From: Paratissierella segnis
Lineage (GTDB): Bacteria > Bacillota > Clostridia > Tissierellales > Tissierellaceae
Direction of reading: 5' to 3'
NCBI RefSeq assembly: GCF_014385195.1
Contig: NZ_JACRTG010000026.1
Span: 1 to 63,683, forward strand
DNA length: 63,683 bases
Shown: piece after piece, positions 16,075-23,929 of the stretch
Numbering within the stretch: the stretch's first letter is position 1
Layout: each line of letters begins with the position of its first letter
Notes under the pieces: model-generated
Told to the model about the DNA's origin: nothing
What the model saw: the letters and a program-made list of their open reading frames with translations, nothing else
Database searches by the model: none
Position numbers and translations under genes: made by a program

Positions 16075-17406
16075 ATGGATTTATTCGTCTTATCTAATAT
16101 TTTAAATGAAAGTATTTTTAAAGCAAAAGAACTATTGAATGCTGCAAATGCCGTAGATCTTAAAGAAGAAATAGTAATTAAGGACAATAAATCAAAAGAC
16201 ACTAAGGACCTTTTATATCATTGCGACAATATAGAAGCAATAATTGATTTACTGAACAAAGGATATAAGGAGAAGATTGATTTAATATACATTGACCCGC
16301 CTTTCTTTACCAAGTCAAATTATAATCGAAAAGTTCAAGTATTACATAATGGACAAAAGGAGACAATCGAATATTTGGCTTACAATGATACATGGGTAAA
16401 TGGCTTTGGTGAATATTTAGAAATGTTATCTATAAGGCTTTATTTAATGAAAGAGTTGTTGTCTGAAAAAGGAAGTATGTATGTCCATTTGGATTATAGG
16501 AGTGTTCATTATATAAAAATAATATTGGACCAGATATTTGGAGAAGAAAATTTCTTAAATGAGATAATTTGGGCATATAAATCCGGAGGTACTTCAAACA
16601 AACGCTTTTCAAGAAAACATGAAAGTATTTTGGTATATACCAAAACGAAGAATTATATTTTTAATCTTCAAAAAGAGAAATCATATAATAGAAAATTTAA
16701 ACCTTATAGATTTAAAGGTGTAAAAGAATATGAAGATGACCTAGGCTGGTATACTTTAGTTAATTTAAAAGATGTTTGGCAGATAGATATGGTGGGGAGG
16801 ACTTCCGGGGAAAGAGTAGGATATGAAACGCAAAAACCCGAGGCTCTACTCCAAAGGATATTACTATCTTCGTCAAATGAAGATTCCATAGTTGCAGATT
16901 TTTTTGCAGGGAGCGGCACTACTTTGAAGGTAGCTGAAAACTTAAATAGAAGATTTATAGGATCCGATATAGGAAATTCATCTATAGTAACTATAAAAAA
17001 ACGTCTTGACAAGTCCTATAAGATTTTAGCACCTACGGAAAATATAGATAATGAATTATTGGGGTATAAGATCAATATAAAGAATTTAGATTCAGATTTT
17101 CAAATAGTAGAGCTAATACTAGAAAAATACAAATTAGATCTAGGCAATTTTAAATTAAATAAAAAATATACGGATATAATAAATCATATATCCAATGAAG
17201 ACTCTTTGGCTCTTATTGATTATTTAGGGATTGGAGTATTAGAAGATTATCAATTTATATTTTTTGAAGAATATAGAAGTTTAAATAGGCTAAGAATAGA
17301 TACTGTACTTTCCTTTAAATTATCATCTGAATTTATAGATAAACAATTATATATAAAAATTGTTGATATATTTGGTAATACAGCATATAGTTTATTGGAA
17401 AGATAA
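16075..17406 (+). CDS. DNA adenine/cytosine-N4 methyltransferase, beta class, apparently orphan
   Basis: A 443-residue SAM-dependent DNA methylase. Catalytic motif IV is YIDPPFFTKSNY and comes before the SAM motif I FAGSGTTLKVAENLNRRFIGSDI, the order of beta-class enzymes such as type III Mod subunits. The last 150 residues have no recognisable domain and may be a target-recognition or accessory part. ATG 16075 lies one base after the preceding stop; TTG 16054 in the overlap has no ribosome site. No restriction endonuclease or specificity gene is near, so this looks like an orphan methylase at the end of the nrdDG-fRMsr transcript. Target sequence is unknown. Confidence 0.87.
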   Translation: MDLFVLSNILNESIFKAKELLNAANAVDLKEEIVIKDNKSKDTKDLLYHCDNIEAIIDLLNKGYKEKIDLIYIDPPFFTKSNYNRKVQVLHNGQKETIEYLAYNDTWVNGFGEYLEMLSIRLYLMKELLSEKGSMYVHLDYRSVHYIKIILDQIFGEENFLNEIIWAYKSGGTSNKRFSRKHESILVYTKTKNYIFNLQKEKSYNRKFKPYRFKGVKEYEDDLGWYTLVNLKDVWQIDMVGRTSGERVGYETQKPEALLQRILLSSSNEDSIVADFFAGSGTTLKVAENLNRRFIGSDIGNSSIVTIKKRLDKSYKILAPTENIDNELLGYKINIKNLDSDFQIVELILEKYKLDLGNFKLNKKYTDIINHISNEDSLALIDYLGIGVLEDYQFIFFEEYRSLNRLRIDTVLSFKLSSEFIDKQLYIKIVDIFGNTAYSLLER

Positions 17407-17491
17407 TATCAAAAATTTAAATTTATATGTACATCTTTGGTAAAATAGGTTATTATATGCATATAAAAATACTTATTAAAGGAGAATTGCT

Positions 17492-17845
17492 ATGAATGAC
17501 AAAGAACATGGCTGCAATTGTGGACACAACCACGATCATGACCACGATCATGAAGAGATGGATATTATTTATTTAACTCTAGAAGATGATACCGAATTAG
17601 AATGTGAAGTGTTAGGAATATTTGAGGTAGAAAATAAAGAATATATAGCATTATTACCTCTGGAAGAAGATGCTGATGTATTGTTATATCGATATGAGGA
17701 AATAAACGAAGAGGAATTCAATTTAGCACAAATAGAGGATGAAGAAGAATTCGATTTAATTTCCGAAGCTTTCAATGCATTGTTTTTAGAAGATGCTGAG
17801 TTCGAATTTGAAGATGATGAATTTGAAGATGATGATGAAGAGTAA
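17492..17845 (+). CDS. DUF1292 (YrzB-like) protein with His-rich N-terminus
   Basis: A 117-residue acidic protein. Residues 28-100 carry the DUF1292 pattern (IIYLTLEDDTELECEVLGIF, YIALLPLEEDADVLLYRY, EEEFNLIxEAF-like). The family is widespread in Firmicutes and of unknown function. This copy begins MNDKEHGCNCGHNHDHDHDH, a Cys/His stretch resembling metal-binding tails, and ends in about 20 Asp/Glu/Phe residues. Such ends could bind divalent metals, but that is inference. AAAGGAG is spaced seven bases from the ATG. It has its own short upstream gap and a hairpin after it at 17879. Confidence 0.88.
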   Translation: MNDKEHGCNCGHNHDHDHDHEEMDIIYLTLEDDTELECEVLGIFEVENKEYIALLPLEEDADVLLYRYEEINEEEFNLAQIEDEEEFDLISEAFNALFLEDAEFEFEDDEFEDDDEE

Positions 17846-17878
17846 TTAATAAACATTAACTTAATACTTCGCATAATT

Positions 17879-17906
17879 GGGGTGGTAGAAAACCACCCCA
17901 TATGTT
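17879..17906 (+). terminator. Hairpin after DUF1292 gene
   Basis: GGGGTGGT (17879-17886), loop AGAAA, ACCACCCC (17892-17899), then ATATGTTT. Strong stem but weak T tract, so termination may be partial and the radical SAM gene at 17922 may be partly read through. Confidence 0.65.
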
Positions 17907-17921
17907 TAATGAGGTGTAAAT

Positions 17922-18881
17922 TTGGCTGATATTAAGGTGTATAATACATATTCAAAATACTTACAGTATAAATATGGTGAAAGGGTATATAAATTACCAA
18001 TTAGTTTACCATTGACATGCCCGAATAGAGATGGATGTATTAGTACAGGTGGGTGCATATTTTGTGGGGAAGAGGGAGGTTCTTTTGAGAATCTACCAAA
18101 TTCGTTTGGAGTAAAGGAGCAACTAAATAAGAATAAGGAATATATAACAAACAAATATAAAGTTAATAAATTCATAGCATATTTTCAAAACTTCTCAAAT
18201 ACTTATTTACCATTGGATGAATTTAAAACATATATTGAAGAATCTATTATACAAGATGTAGTTGGAATTTCAATATCAACAAGACCTGATTGCATAAGTG
18301 ATAAATATTTGGAATATCTTAAAAAAATTGAGATTGAAAAAGGTATTGATATTATATTTGAACTTGGGCTTCAAACCGTAAACTATCATAGTTTAGTTAA
18401 AATAAATAGGGGACATACTCTTGCAGAATTTATTGATGCTGTTATGAGGATTAAAAAGTATAATTTTAGGGTATGTACTCATATAATACTTAATTTACCT
18501 TGGGATAATAAGCTGGATGTAATCGAGAACGCTAAGATAGTATCGGCTCTGCGTGTTGATGAAATAAAGCTTCACAGCCTTTATATAGTTGAAGGTACTT
18601 GTATGGCTGAGCAGTATAAAAAAGATGAGATAAATTTGATTTCCAAGGATGAATATATTGATAGAGTAATTACCTTTTTAGAATATTTAGACCCAGATAT
18701 AGTAATACAGAGGATAATAGGAAGAGCACCTGAGGAAAACACTCTATTTGTTAATTGGGGCGAATCTTGGTGGAAGATAAGAGATGAGATTATATCCAAT
18801 ATGGAAACAAAAGGGACATTCCAAGGGAAAAAATTTAATTATTTAAATGGAAAAGCACTAAAAAAATTTGTTTCAATCTGA
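17922..18881 (+). CDS. TIGR01212 family radical SAM protein (YtqA-like)
   Basis: A 319-residue radical SAM protein. Cysteines in LTCPNRDGCISTGGCIFCGE match the Elp3-like C-x(n)-C-x2-C cluster motif of the YtqA group, followed by the typical IAYFQNFSNTY, ISTRPDCIS, FELGLQTV and LHSLYIVEGT. Elp3-like proteins modify nucleic acids or cofactors, but the YtqA role is not established, so I make no reaction claim. TTG 17922 follows GAGGTG with six-base spacing. It lies just after the DUF1292 hairpin. Confidence 0.9.
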   Translation: MADIKVYNTYSKYLQYKYGERVYKLPISLPLTCPNRDGCISTGGCIFCGEEGGSFENLPNSFGVKEQLNKNKEYITNKYKVNKFIAYFQNFSNTYLPLDEFKTYIEESIIQDVVGISISTRPDCISDKYLEYLKKIEIEKGIDIIFELGLQTVNYHSLVKINRGHTLAEFIDAVMRIKKYNFRVCTHIILNLPWDNKLDVIENAKIVSALRVDEIKLHSLYIVEGTCMAEQYKKDEINLISKDEYIDRVITFLEYLDPDIVIQRIIGRAPEENTLFVNWGESWWKIRDEIISNMETKGTFQGKKFNYLNGKALKKFVSI

Positions 18882-18950
18882 TATAATAGTATAAACTAAA
18901 AAATTTGTCGAATTATATAATTTAATATATTGAAAGGTTAGGTGGGGGAC

Positions 18951-19367
18951 ATGGTTAAGTTTATTTTAGGCTCAAAAGGTTCAGGCAAAACCAAATGGTT
19001 AATTGACAATGCCAACAAGGATATGAAGGAGGGCAATGGAAATATTGCTTTTATTGATGTGGATGACGATCATATATTCACATTAGATTATAATGTACGA
19101 CTTATAAATGCCATGGAATTCAATATAGTAAATATTGAAACTTTCTATGGCTTTTTGTGTGGTATTATGGGCATGGATTATGATTTGGAGAAAATTTATG
19201 TGGATGGAATTTATAAAATTATGAATTTGGAAATAAAGGATTTAGAATGTCTTTTAAATAATTTAAATGAACTATCAGACAAATTTGATACTGAACTGTA
19301 TATTAACGTAGATTATCAACTTAAAGATATACCGGAGAATCTAAAAGAATGTTGCATTGAGCTATAA
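18951..19367 (+). CDS. Small P-loop protein of unknown function
   Basis: A 138-residue protein opening MVKFILGSKGSGKTKWLID, a clear Walker A motif right at the N-terminus. A strand IAFIDVDDDH and a later KIYVDGIYKIM could hold the Walker B acid. It resembles small ATP-binding proteins annotated only as hypothetical in Clostridia, and is too short for a transporter ATPase or AAA module. ATG 18951 is used because AGGTGGGGG ends two to five bases upstream; GTG 18942 lies inside that site. Followed by a strong terminator. Function unknown. Confidence 0.75.
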   Translation: MVKFILGSKGSGKTKWLIDNANKDMKEGNGNIAFIDVDDDHIFTLDYNVRLINAMEFNIVNIETFYGFLCGIMGMDYDLEKIYVDGIYKIMNLEIKDLECLLNNLNELSDKFDTELYINVDYQLKDIPENLKECCIEL

Positions 19368-19369
19368 TT

Positions 19370-19400
19370 AAGGGCGGTTTGATCCGCCCTTTGTTTTTTA
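19370..19400. terminator. Convergent terminator
   Basis: AAGGGCGG (19370-19377), loop TTTGAT, CCGCCCTT (19384-19391), then TGTTTTTT. It ends the P-loop gene on the + strand and abuts the stop of the minus-strand DUF1540 gene. Confidence 0.9.
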
Positions 19401-19559
19401 CATCGTAGGCTCAAATGTTGCGCAATCTGTCTCTTCAGAAGTTTCTGCATTTCTTGGTCGTATTTCAATTCTATTAGCAGTACAATGGTCGCCATCTTTA
19501 TAATACTGGCAGGTATTAACAACACATTTTACTCCATCTAATGTTAACTTGTTTTCCAT
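19398..19559 (-). CDS. DUF1540 small cysteine-rich protein
   Basis: A 53-residue gene, MENKLTLDGVKCVVNTCQYY at the start and TDCATFEPTM at the end. Four of the cysteines fit the DUF1540 pattern V-x-C-x4-C ... C-x-A ... T-x-C-x-TF, probably a small metal or disulfide module. DUF1540 proteins are common in spore-forming and related Firmicutes and have no established function. AAAGGAG sits six bases before the ATG on the minus strand. Its stop lies in the terminator of the convergent P-loop gene. Confidence 0.88.
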   Translation of the reverse strand: MENKLTLDGVKCVVNTCQYYKDGDHCTANRIEIRPRNAETSEETDCATFEPTM

Positions 19560-19851
19560 AATATTCTCCTTTCAAAGATTATTTAATAAAAATCAACTGT
19601 AAATTTCCATATGAAGACTATAATTAAAAACTAAAGTCTACTTATATGTTCTCTTAAATTGAATAAAATATTTATTCCGATAGTGGTAATATAATGAAGG
19701 ATAGACAAGAATTGCAGCCAAAATGCAGGAATTATGTGAAGGGGAGAATAAATTTATTAAAAATATGGCTATTATGTGATATAATAAAAAGAAAGTAGGA
19801 AATGGCAAACTAAAACTACTCTTAAATATAGTATTAGAATGGGTGTATAAA

Positions 19852-20403
19852 TTGAATAGCTTTAAGAAAAAGGGGCTGTTTGAAACCTTTTTTGAAAATA
19901 GATCTTCTTTGATTATTCAATATCAAAATGGAGACTTAACAAAGAGGGAGTTTTTAGAGTACAATTATGACATTGTAAGAAAGTCTAATTTAAAGCCTTT
20001 TTTAAAAGTGGACAGTTATGAAAAGGGCATGTACAATTATCAATATTACAATGTTTTAGCTAAATATTATACGATGTTGGCTAAAGAGATTAAAAACACA
20101 AAAAAACATCAAAAATATTACGTTTATTATCTCAATAAGGGGAACAATTATTATCATGAAAAGGATAAGGCAGCTTTAGATCTATTGAGATTTTTAGAAT
20201 TTAAAGGGATTGAAGCTTATTACGTAAAAGTTAAATCCAGAGTACTTAAGGATAAACTCTACGAGATAGTTTTACTTGATTACAAAGAGGCAATATTTCA
20301 TTCCAAAGCACAATGGCTATTGGATATTTTAAAGGATGAAGGGGTATTTATAGATGGTAAAAAAACATCTTTAATAGATGGGTACATAAATGCTAAATAT
20401 TAG
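19852..20403 (+). CDS. Conserved protein of unknown function (possibly DUF6648)
   Basis: A basic, tyrosine-rich, mostly helical protein of about 183 residues with no signal peptide. Recognisable stretches are SLIIQYQNGDLTKREFLE, KGMYNYQYYNVLAKYY and LLDILKDEGVFIDGKK. I recall similar sequences from Clostridia under a DUF6648 label but cannot verify it. TTG 19852 has GGGTG six bases upstream; GTG 19843 is an alternative. The 280-base gap before it contains a GCAGGAATT...GGAGAATA stretch near 19716 and an AT-rich -10-like box near 19780. Ends at a strong bidirectional terminator. Confidence 0.7.
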   Translation: MNSFKKKGLFETFFENRSSLIIQYQNGDLTKREFLEYNYDIVRKSNLKPFLKVDSYEKGMYNYQYYNVLAKYYTMLAKEIKNTKKHQKYYVYYLNKGNNYYHEKDKAALDLLRFLEFKGIEAYYVKVKSRVLKDKLYEIVLLDYKEAIFHSKAQWLLDILKDEGVFIDGKKTSLIDGYINAKY

Positions 20404-20433
20404 AAAGGATGGCTGTTAAGCCATCCTTTATTA
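20404..20433. terminator. Bidirectional terminator
   Basis: AAAGGATGGCT (20404-20414), loop GTTA, AGCCATCCTTT (20419-20429), then ATTATCT. The 11-bp stem with A and T flanks serves both convergent genes. Confidence 0.85.
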
Positions 20434-20991
20434 TCTATTAGCTATAATTTTAACTACTTGTTCCAAATTACTGCCTTTAGGAATATCAAAGCTTCCAGAT
20501 CTTAGTTTCGTTTCCAATTTCAATTCCACAGCTTTAGAAACAAAATCCTTACTGCTATTTATAATCCCGTTTTCTACTAAGATGTTTCCTATTTTGTCCG
20601 GTAGTGAACCATCAGGTATTTTTATATTTGTGACTTCATTACTTACATTTTCCGGAGGGACAGGAGGTGCCGGTTCTTCTCCCTTTTCAATATTATCATC
20701 TGAAGTGCCTTTATCGTCATTATCAAGGTTATCCACTTTTTCAGGATTATCTTCACTATCAGGGTTGTCATCATCTGGTTTATGTATGTTGTCATTAGGT
20801 TCAGGTCTTGTACTATTGTCTACAATGACTGTATCTTCATTATCAGTATTCGGTTCATAAGCATCATTCGCAAACAAAACATCTAATCTCCAACCTATAA
20901 CAAAAACTACTACCAAAATTATGACAAACATTATAACATAATCTATAGAATCATACAATATATCTTTAGCTTTTTCTAGAAAATTCTTCAT
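20431..20991 (-). CDS. Membrane-anchored protein with MltG/YceG-like C-terminal subdomain
   Basis: A 186-residue protein. Residues about 15-35 (DYVIMFVIILVVVFVIGW) are one membrane helix, then about 85 residues of Asp/Asn/Glu/Pro-rich linker, then a C-terminal module of about 65 residues (IKIPDGSLPDKIGNILVENG ... SGSFDIPKGSNLEQVVKII). The module resembles the LysM-like N-terminal subdomain of the endolytic transglycosylase MltG, but the catalytic domain is absent. It probably binds or positions something at the cell wall outside the membrane; that is inference. It stands alone, divergent from the pseudouridine synthase gene. Confidence 0.72.
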   Translation of the reverse strand: MKNFLEKAKDILYDSIDYVIMFVIILVVVFVIGWRLDVLFANDAYEPNTDNEDTVIVDNSTRPEPNDNIHKPDDDNPDSEDNPEKVDNLDNDDKGTSDDNIEKGEEPAPPVPPENVSNEVTNIKIPDGSLPDKIGNILVENGIINSSKDFVSKAVELKLETKLRSGSFDIPKGSNLEQVVKIIANR

Positions 20992-21084
20992 TTGTTCACC
21001 TCATTGTTTAAAAACCTTTGTTTTATTACAATCTAATCATATAATATAATTATAACATAAATACAAGAAAAGGTGAGATAAAGT

Positions 21085-22065
21085 TTGAAAGAAATAGTTA
21101 TAGATAAAAATGAGAGCGACCAAAGATTGGATAGATTTCTAAAAAAATATCTGGGGAATGCATCGCAAGCTTTTATATACAAGATGTTGAGAAAGAAAAA
21201 TATCAAATTAAACGGGAAAAGAGCAAATCCTGATGATCGTATTGTGGAGGGAGATATAATCCATATCTATCTATCAGATGAAACGATTGAAAAGTTTGTA
21301 GCCACTGAAAGAGTTATCAAATCAAAACTTATTCCCAATATAGTATATGAGGACGAAAATATAATATTGATGAACAAAAAGGCGGGTATACTATCACACG
21401 GGACAGGTGGAGAATTTGAAGAAAATATAGTGGATAGTATGATTAATTATTTGATAGAAAAAAAAGAGTACATCCCGAGGATTGAAAGGACTTTTACTCC
21501 ATCAATCTGTAATCGGTTGGATAGGAACACATCAGGCATTATAATTGGTGCAAAGAATTACCAGAGTCTAAAGGCTATGAATGAAGCATTAAGAAATTCT
21601 GAGGTCAGAAGATTTTACAAGACCATTGTGAAGGGGAGAATTGATAATGATTTCAAATCAGAAGGATATTTGAGTAAAGACGAAGATAGAAACAGGGTCG
21701 AAATAAGTAGGGATTATGTGGATGGTTCCAAGAAAATTGAGACTCACATTAAGGTCTTAAAAAGGACTAGAGATTTTTCATTGTTGGAAGTTGAGCTTAT
21801 AACAGGAAGAACTCATCAAATAAGAGGACATTTATCATCATTAGGTCATCCAATTATAGGAGATAGAAAATATGGTGATAAGAATGTAAACAAAAAGTTT
21901 CTAAATGAATATGATTTAGAGAATCAATATTTGCATGGATATAAAATTGAATTTAATGGGCTTAAAGATTTTTTGGAATATTTAAATGGGAAGTCATTTG
22001 AATCACCGATGGAAGAGAAATTTCAGAAAATCGAAAGGGACTTATTTGGTAAAATTCACGATTAA
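21085..22065 (+). CDS. RluA family pseudouridine synthase (first copy)
   Basis: A 326-residue RNA modification enzyme. An S4 RNA-binding domain occupies residues 1-70 (DQRLDRFLKKYLG, KNIKLNGKRANPDDRIVEGD). The catalytic motif NRLDRNTSGIIIGAK contains the essential aspartate, and the late motifs LITGRTHQIRGHLSSLGHPIIGD are canonical. RluA/C/D enzymes isomerise uridines in 23S rRNA; the exact position cannot be told. The first motif residue is Asn rather than the more usual His. TTG 21085 follows AAAGGTGAG. A second paralogue is at 46772. Confidence 0.92.
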   Translation: MKEIVIDKNESDQRLDRFLKKYLGNASQAFIYKMLRKKNIKLNGKRANPDDRIVEGDIIHIYLSDETIEKFVATERVIKSKLIPNIVYEDENIILMNKKAGILSHGTGGEFEENIVDSMINYLIEKKEYIPRIERTFTPSICNRLDRNTSGIIIGAKNYQSLKAMNEALRNSEVRRFYKTIVKGRIDNDFKSEGYLSKDEDRNRVEISRDYVDGSKKIETHIKVLKRTRDFSLLEVELITGRTHQIRGHLSSLGHPIIGDRKYGDKNVNKKFLNEYDLENQYLHGYKIEFNGLKDFLEYLNGKSFESPMEEKFQKIERDLFGKIHD

Positions 22066-22148
22066 CAACTCACAATTGTTGCCATGTGGCGTAGTTGAAG
22101 ATTACTGTGCGCCTTTAATATGTATTGTTTTTGTAGAAGGAGGAAATA

Positions 22149-23807
22149 ATGAGAAATTTAAAAGCAAATGTAATTGGACATGGAGAAGTAACTTTAAATG
22201 AAGGAGATACCCTTTTGGATTTATCCAAAAAGGTAAATAAAGATAATTATAAAAGGTATTTAGGAGCCCGAATAAATAATGAAATCTACAATCTTTCCAA
22301 AAATGCTGAGGATGGCATGGAAATATTGTTTTTAGATATTAAAGACGTTGACGGATATAGAATTTATACCAAAACCATATCTGCAGTTTTTATTATGGCT
22401 AGTAAACAAATATGTCCGGATTCAGATGTAGTAATCGAACACTTTTTAGGGCCGGGACTGTATGCAGAACTTACCAACGATTGCTCTATTGGATATAGCA
22501 TGCTGGAGCAGATTGAAAGGAAAATGTGGGAGATTATAAACGAAGATTATGAAATTATTAGAGAAGAACACGATAAATTAGATGCAATAGAGATTTTTAG
22601 AGGGTGCGGCTATGAAGATAAAGTTCGTCTATTCAATTCAATAGATAAGGACAAGATAAGTATTTATAAAATAGGGGATCATATAGACTCTTTTCATGGA
22701 TATCTAGCTCCTTCTACCGGGTTTATAAATATGTTTAAATTGAGGTATTATTATCCGGGAGTCATCATCTTATTTCCTAATATTAAGAATAATTTCGATA
22801 TGGAAAATTTTAAAGAAGAGAAAAAACTTGCGAGAGTATTTAAGGAATCCAACAGTTGGCTTAGCATTTTAGATTTAGAATATATAGGTTCTTTAAATGA
22901 AAAAACAAATAGAAATGAAATAGGAGAAGTTATTAGAGTATCTGAAGCCCTTCATGAAAAAAAGATCAGTCAAATAGCGGATAAAATATGTGAGGATAGA
23001 GATATAAATATAATTTTAATTGCGGGACCTTCATCTTCGGGGAAAACTACATTTGCCCAAAGACTGGCAGTACAGCTTAAGGTAAATGGGAAAAGACCTA
23101 TATCCATTTCAATAGATGATTACTTTGTAAATAGAAATGAAACTCCTTTAGATGAAGCCGGAATGCCGGATTTTGAGGCATTAGAGGCCATTGATATAAA
23201 ATTGTTGAATGACGACTTAATCAAATTGTTAGAGGGCCGGGAGGTCGAGCTTCCCAAATTTAACTTTATGACCGGACAGAGAGAAAGGTCTGGGAAAAAT
23301 ATTAGGTTAGATAAGGATCATCCAATCATTATTGAAGGTATTCATGGACTTAACCCAAGGCTTACCGGTTCTATTCCTGAAAAGAATAAATATAAAATAT
23401 ATATTTCAGCTTTGACTCAATTGAATATTGATTCTCATAATAGAATAGCAACTACTGACACAAGATTGATAAGACGTATGGTACGAGATGTTAAATTTAG
23501 GGGCAACGGTCCCTTAAGAACCTTTGAGATGTGGGAAGGCGTTAGAAAAGGAGAAGAAAAAAATATTTTTCCATATCAAGAAGAGGCAGACATTATGTTT
23601 GATTCCGCATTGGTATATGAACTTGCAGTATTAAAAAAATATATCGTTCCACTTTTGAAGGAAATAGACAGCTCAAGTATTTATTATAGCGAAGCTAAAA
23701 AGCTTATAAAATTTTTAGATTATTTCAGAGATATAGAAGTTGAAGAAATAATTCCTCAAAACTCAATTCTTAGGGAATTCATAGGCGGAACCTATTTTAA
23801 AATATGA
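22149..23807 (+). CDS. Uridine kinase-like nucleoside kinase with ThrRS-like N-terminus
   Basis: A 552-residue fusion. The first 60 residues are TGS-like (GEVTLNEGDTLLDLSKKV), and about 60-220 resemble the second additional domain of threonyl-tRNA synthetase. From about residue 285 there is a phosphoribulokinase/uridine kinase domain with Walker A LIAGPSSSGKTTFAQRL, the SIDDYFVNRNETPLDEAG segment and IIEGIHGLNPRLT. Annotated nucleoside kinases of this layout are common in Firmicutes and Bacteroidetes; the substrate is presumed to be a pyrimidine nucleoside. GAAGGAGG precedes the ATG. Closed by a terminator at 23811. Confidence 0.87.
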   Translation: MRNLKANVIGHGEVTLNEGDTLLDLSKKVNKDNYKRYLGARINNEIYNLSKNAEDGMEILFLDIKDVDGYRIYTKTISAVFIMASKQICPDSDVVIEHFLGPGLYAELTNDCSIGYSMLEQIERKMWEIINEDYEIIREEHDKLDAIEIFRGCGYEDKVRLFNSIDKDKISIYKIGDHIDSFHGYLAPSTGFINMFKLRYYYPGVIILFPNIKNNFDMENFKEEKKLARVFKESNSWLSILDLEYIGSLNEKTNRNEIGEVIRVSEALHEKKISQIADKICEDRDINIILIAGPSSSGKTTFAQRLAVQLKVNGKRPISISIDDYFVNRNETPLDEAGMPDFEALEAIDIKLLNDDLIKLLEGREVELPKFNFMTGQRERSGKNIRLDKDHPIIIEGIHGLNPRLTGSIPEKNKYKIYISALTQLNIDSHNRIATTDTRLIRRMVRDVKFRGNGPLRTFEMWEGVRKGEEKNIFPYQEEADIMFDSALVYELAVLKKYIVPLLKEIDSSSIYYSEAKKLIKFLDYFRDIEVEEIIPQNSILREFIGGTYFKI

Positions 23808-23810
23808 AAA

Positions 23811-23840
23811 AAAAGCATCTTAAGGTGCTTTTTTTGTTTT
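23811..23840 (+). terminator. Terminator after nucleoside kinase
   Basis: AAGCATC (23813-23819), loop TTAA, GGTGCTT with one G-T pair, then TTTTTTG. Confidence 0.8.
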
Positions 23841-23929
23841 GTAACAATTATTATTAATAAACATAAAATGAATTTAATATATATAGATAGAGATGCTTAT
23901 ATAGAAGTAAATAAAAGGGGGAGTGCGTG

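Noticed and set aside
16075..17406. A restriction-modification system around the methylase
   Set aside because: Both neighbours are clearly identified as other functions; no endonuclease, specificity subunit or helicase is present.
17569..17901. Ser/Asn-rich open frame on the - strand opposite the DUF1292 gene
   Set aside because: Shadow of the acidic codons of the real gene; low-complexity and without a ribosome site.
19694..19798. 34-codon frame before the gene at 19852
   Set aside because: No ribosome site and no recognisable family; composition like the surrounding non-coding DNA.
20582..20860. Open frame on the + strand opposite the MltG-like gene (Ser/Leu-rich)
   Set aside because: It is the mirror of the Asp/Glu-rich linker of the minus-strand gene, with no ribosome site.
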